Assembly (NCBI GenBank): GCA_963675135.1
Contig: OY776125.1
Location: 40,888,513 to 40,952,512, forward strand
Reading direction: 5' to 3'
DNA from: Galeopsis tetrahit
Lineage: Eukaryota > Streptophyta > Magnoliopsida > Lamiales > Lamiaceae
Length of the DNA: 64,000 bases
A program made the translations under genes and the position numbers. Below the pieces are notes generated by a model. It was given only the letters and a program-made list of their open reading frames with translations, did not search any database and had not been told where the DNA came from. Shown one piece after another: positions 33,881-44,332 of this stretch; the stretch's first letter is position 1, and every line of letters begins with the position of its first letter.

Positions 33881-33895
33881 ACTGCTCTGATACCA
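33881..33895 (-). other. Primer-binding site of SIRE-B (tRNA-Met type)
   Basis: The minus strand reads TGGTATCAGAGCAGT two bases after the LTR end (…CCAACA), matching the plant initiator tRNA-Met 3' end, the common copia primer. Confidence 0.88.
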
Positions 33896-33897
33896 CT

Positions 33898-35201
33898 TGT
33901 TGGTCCCAAGTTGAGTTAATAATATTGAGTAAGCTAGTAAAAGTCTAGAGGGGGAGGGGTGAATAGACTTTTAAAAATCTTTCAATATATCAGAATACGT
34001 AATGCGGAATTAATCAAAGTAATAATGAGCCCAATCTAGTTTATACTCAACTTATATTCGAAATTCGAACTTCTGTATGAACACTCTACTTGTCTTGTTT
34101 AGATAAACCATTAGACAATTAAGCAGTTTAAACAAACAGTAAAGTAAATCAACACACAACAATTTTATAGTGGTTCGACAATTTGTCTACATCCACTCTC
34201 ACAACTCCAGTCGTGAAATTTTATTACTCTTCCAATCGAGTATTCTTGTGATTTTAAGTCCCAAGATATACGACTTCGATCTTATCGATAACACTTCCAA
34301 AGTGCTTCTTCGATCTAACAACTAGCTAAATACAAGTAACTAGCGACTTGAAACAAAAATGTAAAAGTAAAACTTCTCTTAGTCCAGTAGTAGCCTTCTT
34401 CGAATTCTTCACTTGTCTTCTGGCTTGAACTTTCTGAACTTTAACTCTGAGAGTGTATTTTGCTTTGAATATCTCTTTGAACGCTTCAATTCTCTAGGTA
34501 ACAGTAGTCTTCAAATGTAGAATACCATGGGGTATTTATAAGTTTCAACTTCAAGAACTTTCTGTTATGTAACTAACTTTTCTTGAAAACTAACTTCTAA
34601 CTGTTATCTTTATCCATCCACGCGTTTCTTCAGTTAATTAGTTAATGCTTAACTAACTCTTCAATCCTTATCTTCAATACGCGTTTCTGTAACTAACTTC
34701 TTCCTTCTTGTCTTGTCTTGTTGCGCACCTGTCTTGTCTCCAACTTGACTTGTCTTGCGCAGGTCTTCTTCTATAGATTTCAGCATAGAACTAATCTAGT
34801 CCTATCAACTAATCCTAATAAGACTATTACATTACATTAAGCTTTATAAAATAGCTTAGTCAACTTACACACTATACAATGAATACAAACGAAATATGAA
34901 AATTATGAGCTTCTATACAATGATTAGTACAGCTCAATAACATCTTAAACAATTAATAAAGTATATTCATATTATAAGTACTTGTCTTTTGTTATCTTGA
35001 CAATACTTGTTTTGTGAACTGGTACTTGTCTTGTGAACTAGTACTTGTCTTGTGAACTCTACTGATCCATACAAGATGACTTCTCTTAACTAGACTAGGT
35101 CAGTCAATACTTAGAAAATATTCAAGTCTGCTTTTTGTCTTATCAAAACTTATCTCATCTTTTCATCATTTAGGATTTGTCTTAGGATTCATATCCCAAC
35201 A
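33898..35201 (-). repeat. 5' LTR of SIRE-B
   Basis: This 1304-bp LTR is next to the primer site. It differs from the 3' LTR by scattered substitutions and a 1-bp length change. Confidence 0.93.
34531..34542 (-). promoter_or_regulatory. TATA box of SIRE-B LTR
   Basis: The minus strand reads CTTATAAATACC, in the same relative place as in the 3' LTR (about 23736-23747). Motif and position only. Confidence 0.55.
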
Positions 35202-35520
35202 CTCCATATTCCGATCATGAAGTTCTTAATAGTCGACAAGCATCCCTGCAGCCGACCAACGGTCTCTTGCGTATTCACACTCGAAAAAAAGTTGCCAACA
35301 ATCTTCCTCCCCTATGCCACAAATTCCACATTTCTAGCTCATCGACCTCCACATGTTTGTTTAATAAGTTTTTCTTAGCTGGCATTCAGTTTCTCCCCAT
35401 GCGCCAGACTAAATCTTTCACTCTTGGGGGAGAAAATAACCTCCATATTAATGCCAATTCACCATCCACCCGTAGACTGGGTTCTCCTACCAGAGAACAC
35501 GCCCATTTATAAGCTGATCG
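35202..35520 (-). pseudogene. LINE fragment 2: zf-RVT region
   Basis: Minus-strand translation gives ALIWRLFSPPRVKDLVWRMG, then after shifts EMWNLW/CGICG…EED and FFECEYARDRWSAAGML, the W..PP.VK..WR … C..C … FF.C pattern of the zinc-binding reverse-transcriptase domain of plant LINEs. Several stops and shifts show it is dead. It is bounded by SIRE-B on one side and Copia-D on the other. Confidence 0.75.
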
Positions 35521-35714
35521 TATAGAGAAACAATGAATTATGAAATTATAATTTCATTGAGTAATTGTAAAGAGTATATAAAGGAAGTATTTATAGATAC
35601 AAAACATATCTATCCTAAATCTCTAATTAAGGAAAATAAAGATTTACAAGATATATAAAATATATTATACAAGATATATATAATATCTCTTAATATATTT
35701 ATATATGCCTAATA
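35521..35714 (-). repeat. 3' LTR of Copia-D
   Basis: 194 bp. It equals the 171-bp 5' LTR plus a 23-bp AT-rich duplication near 35660, with about four substitutions. A TATA-like TCTATAAATAC lies at 35587-35597 on the minus strand. Confidence 0.9.
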
Positions 35715-35727
35715 CGCCCCCTCAAGA
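35715..35727 (-). other. Polypurine tract of Copia-D
   Basis: The minus strand reads TCTTGAGGGGGCG directly before the LTR start TATTAGG. Confidence 0.85.
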
Positions 35728-38700
35728 TGGAGTACCATAGGAGAGTCCAATCTTGATCATCAACATTTGAAGACGAGAACGAGCAAGAGGCTTTGTGAGA
35801 GCATCGACTGGTTGGTCTTCGGAAGACACATGTGAAACACGTAACTGAGTTGTTTTGATCAAATCTCGAACGAAGTGATAGTCAATGTCAATGTGTTTCA
35901 TTCGAGAGTGAAAGACCGGGTTGGAGCAAAGATACGTCGCACTAATATTGTCGCAGTAGATGGCAGGGAGAGTTTTGATGGTAAAACATAGTTCTTGAAA
36001 GAGAGATTTTAACCATTGTACCTCAGAGGCAGCTGATGCAATGGCACGATATTCTGCTTCAGTGGAGGAGCGAGTAACCGACTTTTGTTTCTTAGAAGAC
36101 CAGGAGATGGGATTTGGTCCAAGAAAGACAATATAGGCACTTGTCGACGTACGATCATCAGTATTTCCGGCCCAATCAGCATCCGTGAAGCAGTGAAGTG
36201 AGTCAGATGGGTTGGGGCGGAGGGTAATTCCAACATCTCTAGTTCCATTAAGATATCGAAGGGGGCGTTTTACAGTGCCCCAATGAGTTGTGGTGGGAGC
36301 ATGCATGAATTGAGACAATTTATGCACAGCAAAAGCAATATCAGGTCTAGTAAGTTGGAGGTATTGGAGACTTCTAAGAACTTGACGATATTGGGTGATA
36401 TCAGTGGGCGGTGTTCCATTAGAAAGGCATAAACGAGTAGAGGTGGAGAGCGGGGTTTGGACAGGTTTGGAAGTGAGCATATTATATTTGGTGAGTAGGT
36501 CAATGATATACTTACGTTGGGAGAGAAAGCAAGTTTTCTTAGTACGGAGCACTTCCACACCTAGGAAATAGGAAAGTGAGCATAAGTCTTTGACAGAGAA
36601 CTTTGTACTAAGGTCTGAGGCCACTTTTGTGAGGAACGAGGTGTTGTTTCCTATAAGGATTAGATCATCAACATACACGAGAAAATATGCAGTTATACCG
36701 GATTTGTTGTATACAAAGAGAGACTCATCAGATTTGGTGTGAATGAAACCAATGCTCTCCAAGAAGGTTCGAAGAGCAAAATACCAAGTTCGAGGTGCCT
36801 GTTTTAGGCCATAGATGGATTTATGTAACTTGCACACATATGTAGGGAAGGTTTTGTCAACAAACCCGGGTGGTTGAGCCATAAATACAGATTCGGCTAA
36901 GGAGCCGTGAAGGAAAGCATTATTCACATCGAACTGACGAAGTGGCCAATCTTTGGTGACTGCAATACTCAGGACTGCTCGAACGGTTGCTGGTTTGACC
37001 ACAGGACTAAATGTTTCAGAAAAGTCAACCCCAGGGTGTTGGTGAAAGCCTTTGGCGACAAGTCGAGCTTTGAACTTGTCTAAGGAACCGTCTAGTTTCC
37101 GTTTGATGCGGAAGACCCACTTCGAACCAATAATGTTTGCAGAATCATCAAGTGGTACTAAATCCCAAGTAACGTTTTTTAGAAGAGCATTAAATTCAGA
37201 TGACATGGCCTCCCTCCATCGTTCATCTTTTAATGCCTGAGAGACGCAGCTAGGTTTAGTGTCAGAAGATAAAGTAGAAGATAGACCATACCTCGGATTT
37301 GGTTTGAAGATACTGTTTTGGGCTCGAGTGACCATTCGAGTTCGTTGTTGTATAGGTGGGGATGACAGTGAGGGAGCATCTGGCGACTCGAGATCAAGGG
37401 TTTGTATAGTGGAATTAGGGTTTGGAGTTGATGGGGGTGTACTTAGTAATCTGGGGGTGCAGCAGGGTTGGACGTTGGGCTGGGGGTGTATTAAGAGAAA
37501 TAGGGGGTGTAGGTAACGGGGGTGGTGGCGGGGCTGGATTCTCGTCGAGAGATGGTATATTTTGGGGAGGGGGTGTATTCGTAAGGTTTGTGGGTGGGGC
37601 AGGATTGGGGGAAGGGGCCAGGGGTGTATTGGTGGGTGTAGGTGGTGGATAAATTAAAACAATGGGTGTGTCTAGCAAATTGTGGGGTGTATCTGTTAAG
37701 GCAGGGGGTGTATCAAGAGCAGTTTTAGGAGTGGCTAGAGGAAAGACATTTTCAACAAATTGAACATGATGAGAGGTATATATTTTGTTGGTTTTTAAAT
37801 CAAGAAAAAGATAAGCAGCTTGGGTAGGAGAGTATCCAATGAAGACACAGGGAGTGGATCTAGGGTCTAATTTATGGGAAGTGTAGGGGCGGAGCCAAGG
37901 ATAACATAAGCAACCAAAAACTCTAAGTTTGGTTAGGTTGGGAGTTTGTTTTAGAAGGAATTGATATGAGGACAACATGTTAAGGTTGGGTTTTGGTAGA
38001 CGGTTTATAATATAGGTAGCAACACAAACTGCATGAGGCCAATATGTAAGGGGCATGGAGACATGATTTAAAAGGGCTAAGGTAGTATCAACAACATGTC
38101 TGTGACGACGTTCAGACATGCCATTGTGTTCGGGGGTGTGGGGAGGAGTTGTGAGATGAGATATACCATGAGTTTGAAGGAGGGATCGTAGGGCAATGAA
38201 TTCGCCCCCGTTGTCGGTATAGAGGGTTTTAATTTTGGTGTTGTAGAAGTTTTCTACGATGCTTTTAAAGGATGTAAAGGTGGGGAGGACATCAGATTTG
38301 CGTTTTAGAGGGTAAATCCATATATATTTGCTAAAGTGATCAACAAAAATGACATAGTATTTGAAGCCTTCCGTTGACAGGACAGGGGACGACCACACAT
38401 CAGAAAAAAGAACCTCAAGAGGGGAACTAGATATAATGCTTGAATCGTAAAAAGGAAGTTTATGACTTTTAATACAATTGCAAGAATCACAATAATGCAA
38501 TTTTGAGTTCGTGATAGGTAAGTTATACTTGGATAAGGTATGGGAAAGGATTTTGGAGGACGGATGACCTAGACGAGCATGTCAAATGGGTGATGGTTGT
38601 TTTTCCGAGATGGAGGTTGTGGGGTTAAGAGATGCTCGAGTCGGCCATACGTAAAGATTATCCACGCGACTCCCCGTGAGGAGAATGGTCCCCGTTCTGC

Positions 38701-39000
38701 CATCCCGCACCTGAAAATAAGTAGAACCAAAAATAATGTTAACATCATTATCTCGACACAAGGTTGAAACAGAGATAAGGTTTTTGGCCATTTGTGGGAC
38801 AACAAGGACATTTGAGAATGTTAGCATATTAACATGAGGAAACGACAAGGAACCAATATGCGAAATTTTCAAACCGTTACCATCACCAATGACTACATCA
38901 TCCGAGTCGGAATATGGAGAGGAAACGGATAAATTTTGGGGGTGAGTTGTGATATGATGAGAGGCCCCGGAGTCCAAGATCCAAGGGATGGAGTGTGTAT
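35722..39000 (-). pseudogene. Copia-D Pol (protease, integrase, RT, RNase H)
   Basis: Protease: WILDSGASHHIT (about 38960-38995). Integrase: the zinc finger is cut by TGA at 38582-38584, just where HARLGHPS begins, so the usual WH.RLGH tryptophan codon is the stop. CDSCNCIKSHK, FSDVW, TDNGGEF and EHNGMSERRHRH follow to 37415. A Pro/Thr-rich integrase tail then ends, and the frame changes between 37415 and 37335. RT and RNase H (37335-35722, 537 codons, open) include [25 protein letters not shown] (36664-36681), FTDADWAG and TRSSTEAEYRA. Two lesions make it non-functional, but the RT/RNase H part is intact. Confidence 0.88.
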
Positions 39001-39534
39001 GTGAAATAGTCGAGTGGGCGGAGGAAGTGTATGTACTAGCAGGGTGGGTGTATGTAGTAGTGTAGTGGGTGCGTAGATGTGGGGGTGTATTTACCAGAGT
39101 TTGGGGTGCATGCTGCAGTGGAGTAGTGAGTCTAGCCCATCTGGGCAGTACAGGAGTATGCAGTGTCGGAGGGAGTGCAAAGATGATGGGGGGTGTATTT
39201 ACCAGAGTTGGGGGTGTATGCAGCAGGGGAGTGGCCCATCTGGGCAGCAAGGGACAGGGGTGTAGAGCCGTGGAGTTTGGACGGATTTTTGTGAGGATTA
39301 TAAGTTTTTTGATCAAACAGGATATTAAGAATCAAGAAGATTTTTGAAGGGGAGTTAGCAACCAGAAGTTTTGATTGGGGTGGAGTGCCGATCAATTGGT
39401 TGGAGGAGTTATAACCAAATTTGGTTAGGAAACTGCAGCAGGTTTTTGGGTGGTAGTTTGGGGTTTTGGTCGACGGGAAACCGTCGAGCACCAACTACGG
39501 GAGGGGGTGTCGGATCGAGGCGTTAGCCGGACGA
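39001..39534 (-). other. Copia-D leader with duplicated segment in place of gag
   Basis: No UBN2 capsid domain or zinc knuckle is found between the primer site and protease. The frame upstream of protease is Thr/Pro-rich (LVNTPP, LQHAPQTLVNTPP). An imperfect duplication of about 110 bp (GGGTGTATTTACCAGAGTT at about 39083 and 39191) generates these repeats. Either gag was deleted or the element is a gag-less derivative. Confidence 0.6.
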
Positions 39535-39547
39535 CTCGTTGATACCA
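39535..39547 (-). other. Primer-binding site of Copia-D
   Basis: The minus strand reads TGGTATCAACGAG immediately after the LTR (…CTCTATA), a tRNA-Met-type site with a changed 3' part. Confidence 0.75.
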
Positions 39548-39718
39548 TATAGAGAAACAATGAATTACAAAATTATAATTTCATTGAGTAATTGTAAAGA
39601 GTACATAAATGAAGTATTTATAGATACAAAACATATCTATCCTAAATCTCTAATTAAGGAAAATAAAGATTTACAAGATATATATAATATCTCTTAATAT
39701 ATTTATATATGCCTAATA
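39548..39718 (-). repeat. 5' LTR of Copia-D
   Basis: 171 bp, from TATAGAGAAAC to GCCTAATA on +, matching 35521-35714 except for a 23-bp gap and about four substitutions. Confidence 0.9.
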
Positions 39719-40388
39719 GATCGCACAATATAATTGCCTTTATTGGACGGGTGCCACATCAGTTTATCACTCGATCCACTAGGCGGTAAGTCCAAGTTGA
39801 AAATCCTTGCCACATCTTGGGAATTAGATGTTGAATAAGGTTCTCATCCCAAACCCTCAATTCTGGGTCAAATAGAGCAGAAACGTGAAGAGTTTCCAAA
39901 CCCTCTACTCTATCCGAGATCACAAAGGGATTATCAGGATCCGACACCCAAGGTTCATCCCAAATTCGAATCATATCCCCCGACCCAATTTTCCAGCGTA
40001 TGCCCGCTCAGATCAAATCTCTACATGCGTGCAAACTTGACTAGGTGTAACTTGAATTCCAACCCAAGTTGGCAGTAGTAAAATCTCCCCTCGGGAAGTA
40101 TCGTGCTTTAAGTACTCTACAAACCAACGCTTTCGGGTCCGTAACAAGACTCCATCCCATTTTCCCTAAGAGTGCAAGATTAAATTTATGAGAGTCTCTA
40201 AAACCTCTGCCCCCAGCTTCTTGGTCGACACAGAGTTTCTCCCAAAGCATCCAACTAATGCCTCTCGAAGCATCCGTCGAGTTTCTCCACCAATATTTAT
40301 TAATCATCATGGAGTTCATCCAAAAGAGTTGATGGGAGCAGAAATGTCATCATGCAGTAATTCGGTATCGTTTGCGCTACAACCTTAA
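39719..40388 (-). pseudogene. LINE fragment 1: distal reverse-transcriptase part
   Basis: Minus-strand segments encode VVAQTIPNYCMMTFLLPSTL, then WWRNSTDASRGISWMLWEKL with GGRGFRDSHKFNLALLGKMG, then RIWDEPWVSDPDNPF, the ordered landmarks that follow the RT domain in plant LINEs. Frames change between segments. The 5' part (endonuclease, RT palm) is absent, so the LINE is 5'-truncated at about 40388, typical of LINE insertion. Fragments 2 and 3 continue it after Copia-D and SIRE-B are removed. Confidence 0.8.
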
Positions 40389-40586
40389 TAAGGCCCTATT
40401 TTACGGCTTTGGAGATTTTTTTTTCGCCAACCCTGCAGTTTATGTCATAATATTTCCTTTATATACTCAAATATCTCTCTCTTTTTGCACCCACTAGAGA
40501 CGGCAGTCCCAAATATCTCTCTTATTAAATTATAAAAACAATCTTAAGTAAAACTAATGATACATTTTTGGAAATAAGCAATTTTA
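40389..40586. other. Short unassigned AT-rich stretch
   Basis: No feature is recognised between the LINE 5' break and the target duplication AGTAG (40587-40591) of the gypsy element. Confidence 0.5.
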
Positions 40587-40591
40587 AGTAG

Positions 40592-41316
40592 TGATGTGCC
40601 AAAATTTGCACGAGAGGATTGCGTGTCCTCTGGATTGGATGTCCCACTCTTCGAACACGTACAATTACTCCAAGTATGCTGCCTTTACTCGAAATCTTCA
40701 AGAACCTGCAAAAAGCACGCCGGAGGGGGGTCCGGCGTGGACACTCCGATGCCTAAGTCAGTATAGGGCTTATGAAAATCTCCCAAGGATCTCGAGATCC
40801 TTGATGTATCAACTCAGTTCTCGAAGAATATCAAAAAGGTATTTTTCGTTTAGTATATTAAGTTTGTAAAATAAGAGTGTCTAACCTGGAAATCTCCTTG
40901 GATTTACCTATTTATAGGAATCCTCCCTCGAGAGGAAGTCAAGTCTTCCTCCTTTTTCGAAGCTGCCCATAAGACTCGGCCCTGCGGAGTGGACGAAGTC
41001 TTCTCTTCTCTCCACTTCCCGAAGACTCGGCCACATTCCTTCTTACTTGACTCGGTTCCCCAAGATAAAGGAGGATAAGGTCTACCTTTTATCCAGTCTA
41101 AGCCGAAAATGGCGGAACCTCCCTACATTCAAGGCTCACGACCTTTCATCAAAATTAATTCTTCTGGAAGCTTCTTTCCAGCCGAAGCTCCCTCCAAAGG
41201 GATCTCCAGAGAGGATTTCCCATCAGAGAGTATTATATAATCTGATCCTTCCACTTTTATCTTATCCCCTATACACGTGTCGACTTCTTATTAGGTGACA
41301 TTTTTAGGCCGCATCA
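40592..41316 (-). repeat. 3' LTR of Gypsy-Tat
   Basis: 725 bp, nearly identical to 61159-61883 (differences near 40728, 40961 and 41156). A TATA-like CTATAAATAG lies at 40908-40917 on the minus strand. Confidence 0.96.
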
Positions 41317-41330
41317 TCTACTCCCCCCTA
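41317..41330 (-). other. Polypurine tract of Gypsy-Tat
   Basis: The minus strand reads TAGGGGGGAGTAGA directly before the LTR start TGATG. Confidence 0.85.
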
Positions 41331-41802
41331 CTCTCGTAAAAGGTGGACATCTTTTGGGAGAGTAGAGAAATTTCCCAAAATTTAATTCAAGGGTCCTTCG
41401 GGAGATACGTGTATCATTCCTGCTTTGGAGAGGAAGTTTCAAAATATGTCCTTCTCCGAAGGCTTTTCCCGCCTCCAGCTAAGAAGACTTTTCGGTTTCC
41501 ACGCGTGGGTCCCACGCGATCGCTTTTCTCTCTCCTTTGTTATTCTCCCGAGAAAAGTTCTCGATTCCTCCCCATATCTTCTCTCATTTACTCCACACAA
41601 CCACCTTTCTTTTCTTCTTCCCTTTTTCAAATTTCATTTCCTCCCAAAAGTCTCATATCGTCTTCATCTTTCTTCTTCGGTGTTCTTCTTCCGAGTTTTC
41701 GCCGTCGCCGGCCGCCCGACCGATTCCGTAGTCCTCTTAATCAAGGTAACCCAGCTATCTTCTTTTTTCTGTTCTTTCCACTTTTATTAGCACTGTAACT
41801 CG

Positions 41803-43972
41803 ATGTCAAGCCCTCTTTCTCCGCCTGAAAACCTTAGCCCAAACTCTTCTGAATCGACTCCCTCTATGATGGGGAGTCCAGAGAATAAGATTTCCCCTTC
41901 ATCTCAAATCGACCATACTCATCTAGTTAGCCTTACTCATGCTTATGGTTTTCCATTGGAATATACCTTTCGCGCTCCTCGCTCAAACGAACGCCCAGAT
42001 CTCTCCCAACCCCGGACTCTTGCTTTTTTTGAAGCTCAGCTTTGGGCAGGGCTACGATTTCCGATTCATCCTTATTTGGCTGCCATATCGACTCGCATGC
42101 AGATCCCTCTTAACCAGTTTACTCCGAATGTTATCCGTACTATGATAGGCTTTTTTATCCTGGTGAAGGGGAATGGGGGTGATCCATCTGCCGAACTGTT
42201 TTTGAGCCAACATTCTTGTAAAGTGAACGATGGCTTCTTTTATGTTAGTGGGCGAAGGTCTCGTGTTTGTAAGTTTCTGAAAAAACTCCATGAAGAAGAC
42301 TCATCCTGGCGAGATTATTATTTTTTCGTTACAAACCCCACCGATTGGTCATTTCCTTACGGGGATTGGATATTCCACAACACATGAGTACTCCCTCCTC
42401 CTTTGAAAGCTTATTCTGTTTCCAATTACACTGTTATGACTGATCTCAATACTCATATCCATCGGCATGACTACTTCGATATCCCTGGTATTTGTAAAAA
42501 TCCTCGCATCCTCTCCCACTTTGGCTTTTGCCCTCAAGACTTCCCTTTAGATTCTCGAGATGGTAAAAAATCTTTTATCCTTGTTTCTTACTTCCCGTAT
42601 GTGGCTATTTTTCTACATTCTGAACATCTTCTTGAATATTTGCAGCAATGAGTTGGCTAACTCACATCTCACGGGATGCCCCTGCTCTCAGTATAGTGAA
42701 GACCCCTGTATTATCCGCTCCAGAAGATCCTCCAAAAGCTCCTCTGTCTCCTGCTCTCGAGAGCTCAGCAAAGACCCCGGCTCCAGGGAGCCCTTCAAAG
42801 GTTCCTCCCCTCCCTGGTTCATCCAGTCAAGTTCCTGGTTCCGTTGCTAGGAGAACCCGATCAGCTGCCAACGCTTTCTTTTCTGACTGTGGCATCTCTA
42901 AGAAGAAAAAGGGAAAAGAGACCCGTGCTGAGAAGGAATCTCCCCCTCCTACTGTGTATGAGCCTCTCCACCGTCTTATCAATCGATGTCCTGCTCCTCC
43001 CAACACTGAGTTATCCGACACGCCTCTTCCCGAAGATCTACTGCTCCGAGGGGCTCATCTTTTCTCCGAGGTACTTTCTATTATTTTCAGATTTCTGCCT
43101 TCTTCACATCCTAAACATTATTTCTTTTTCTTTTGCAGTTCGGTCTTATCTATACTAAGATATTCGACCAAGGCGTTGAAATGGTGGCTGAGCTCGAACT
43201 TCTCCGGGCTGAAACATCTTCTCTCCAGTCAACTCTCAAAGGGATCACTACGGAGAAAGACAAGGCTCATAAACGAGCTCAAGCTCTGGCTGAGGAGTTA
43301 TCTCTTCTACAGACTCAAAGCAAGCAGGATGCAGCCCGGATTAAATATCTGGTGAAGGAGGTAGGACGGATGGAACGCGAACTACCCGACGTCGGAGTGC
43401 AGGCTTGCATTAAGTCTCTATTCACTTCCTCTTTGGGTCAAGAGTTCTTGGGGACTCTCCATACCCAGTGGCTGTCTGGCTTCCGAAAGAGCTCGAGCTT
43501 CTTATGCGCCATGGGGCCCCATATCCCTCATTTCATCGACCATGGCTTCAGCAATGCTGTGGCCGAACACTCAGCCCCGGGGTTTGATGGGACTTATTCC
43601 CGTGAGTTCCACCTGGATCAACTCGCTACTCCTCCAAAATTCTTGGGGGATCCTAAGGAGAGCCCCGACAGTCCTTGGTGGTTGCCCGACATGAATCAGG
43701 CCATCACCAAGTTGCAGGCTGCTAAGGTGAGCATGGCTGAGCTAAAGCCTCTGGAGCGTCTAGTCTATCCTTATGCCTCTGCTTCAGAGGTGGGAATGAA
43801 GGTAGATGGAGGGGCAGGCGTTGAGGGTACTGTGAAAGGCACAGAGGGTACAGAGGAGGGCGGAGGATCTAGCAACCATGTCGCTGAAGAGGAGGAGGCT
43901 GCCAGAGGAATTGAAGGAGTTGAGGTCGGGGGGGCTGTTGCCGAGGAAGCTGCTGCTGAAAAAACAGTTTAA
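41803..43972 (+). pseudogene. Antisense three-exon gene of Gypsy-Tat (Transposase_28-like, 'putative gypsy type transposon')
   Basis: It runs opposite to gag-pol, between the tandem array and the 3' LTR. The model is exon 1 41803-42562, intron 42563-42645 (83 nt, GT-AG), exon 2 42646-43070, intron 43071-43138 (68 nt, pyrimidine-rich with TTTTGCAG), exon 3 43139-43972. The phases fit (760 + 425 + 834 nt). Exon 1 encodes FEAQLWAGLRFPIHPYLAAI and LNQFTPNVIRTMIGFFIL, the pattern of the plant domain called 'putative gypsy type transposon'. Exon 2 is Pro/Ser-rich with a basic patch (GISKKKKGKETR). Exon 3 has a coiled coil (AELELLRAETSSLQSTLKG…) and an acidic Gly/Glu-rich end. One in-frame TGA at 42385-42387 interrupts exon 1. 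Its role is unknown. Similar antisense frames are known in Tat elements. Confidence 0.75.
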
Positions 43973-44332
43973 ATTTCATGTTTCTGGTGGTCACAATGAA
44001 CAATTTACTTTTCTTTCGTTTTGTTGCACTCTTTTCATTTTCTGCTCATAATACTTGTTCACATACTTCGTAGGGGACCCCACACTCCTGGATATGTGGG
44101 GGCTTTTGTAGTGATCGTATTGGCTTGATATTGCTTGTCTGTTGGCGTACTTTTTCTTCTCTGTTTGCATGAATAACTTACAAGACCAGCAATGAATATG
44201 TTGGAGGTGTGCTCTCTTCCCCCCCTCTTTGTTGGTCTTGTAGGCTACATTGGAATCGTCTCTTGGTTGTCCTATCTTTTGATTTCAATTGGCTTGGTTA
44301 TGGGGAGACATCCTCCCTCTTCTTTTGACTCC
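43973..44332. other. Untranslated stretch between antisense gene and tandem array
   Basis: No coding frame is seen. It probably contains the 3' untranslated region of the antisense gene. A CTTTTGTAGTG word at about 44114 is not a transposon end. Confidence 0.5.

Larger units (their letters stand above)
23104..35201 (-). mobile_element. SIRE-B: SIRE/Maximus-type Ty1/copia element, full length but decayed
   Basis: Two 1.3-kb LTRs (33898-35201 as 5', 23104-24406 as 3') flank the internal DNA, with TG…CA ends and the 5-bp target duplication CTCCA at 23099-23103 and 35202-35206. Minus-strand order is primer site, gag (33736-31221), pol (31200-about 28610), spacer, extra frame (28057-24578) and polypurine tract. 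Gag and pol carry stops and frameshifts, and RNase H is deleted. It is inserted in the zf-RVT region of the LINE. Confidence 0.93.
35521..39718 (-). mobile_element. Copia-D: Ale-like Ty1/copia with TA…TA LTR ends and no gag
   Basis: LTRs 39548-39718 (5') and 35521-35714 (3') flank pol, with target duplication GATCG at 35516-35520 and 39719-39723. On the minus strand the LTR begins TATTAGGC and ends TCTCTATA, so the ends are TA…TA instead of TG…CA. Pol is Ale/Retrofit-like (MVTRAQNSIFKPNPRY before RT). Only about 550 bp separate the primer site from protease and they contain no capsid domain. Confidence 0.9.

Noticed and set aside
40591..41298. Small + frames repeated at 61158-61865
   Set aside because: They are in the two gypsy LTR copies and have no protein similarity.
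42597..42645. Alternative first intron of the antisense gene (GTATGT donor)
   Set aside because: At 49 nt it is shorter than plant introns usually are; the donor at 42563 gives 83 nt and keeps the frame.
44105..44125. CTTTTGTAGTG as a CACTA 3' terminus
   Set aside because: It lies within the gypsy 3' region with no subterminal repeats or matching duplication.
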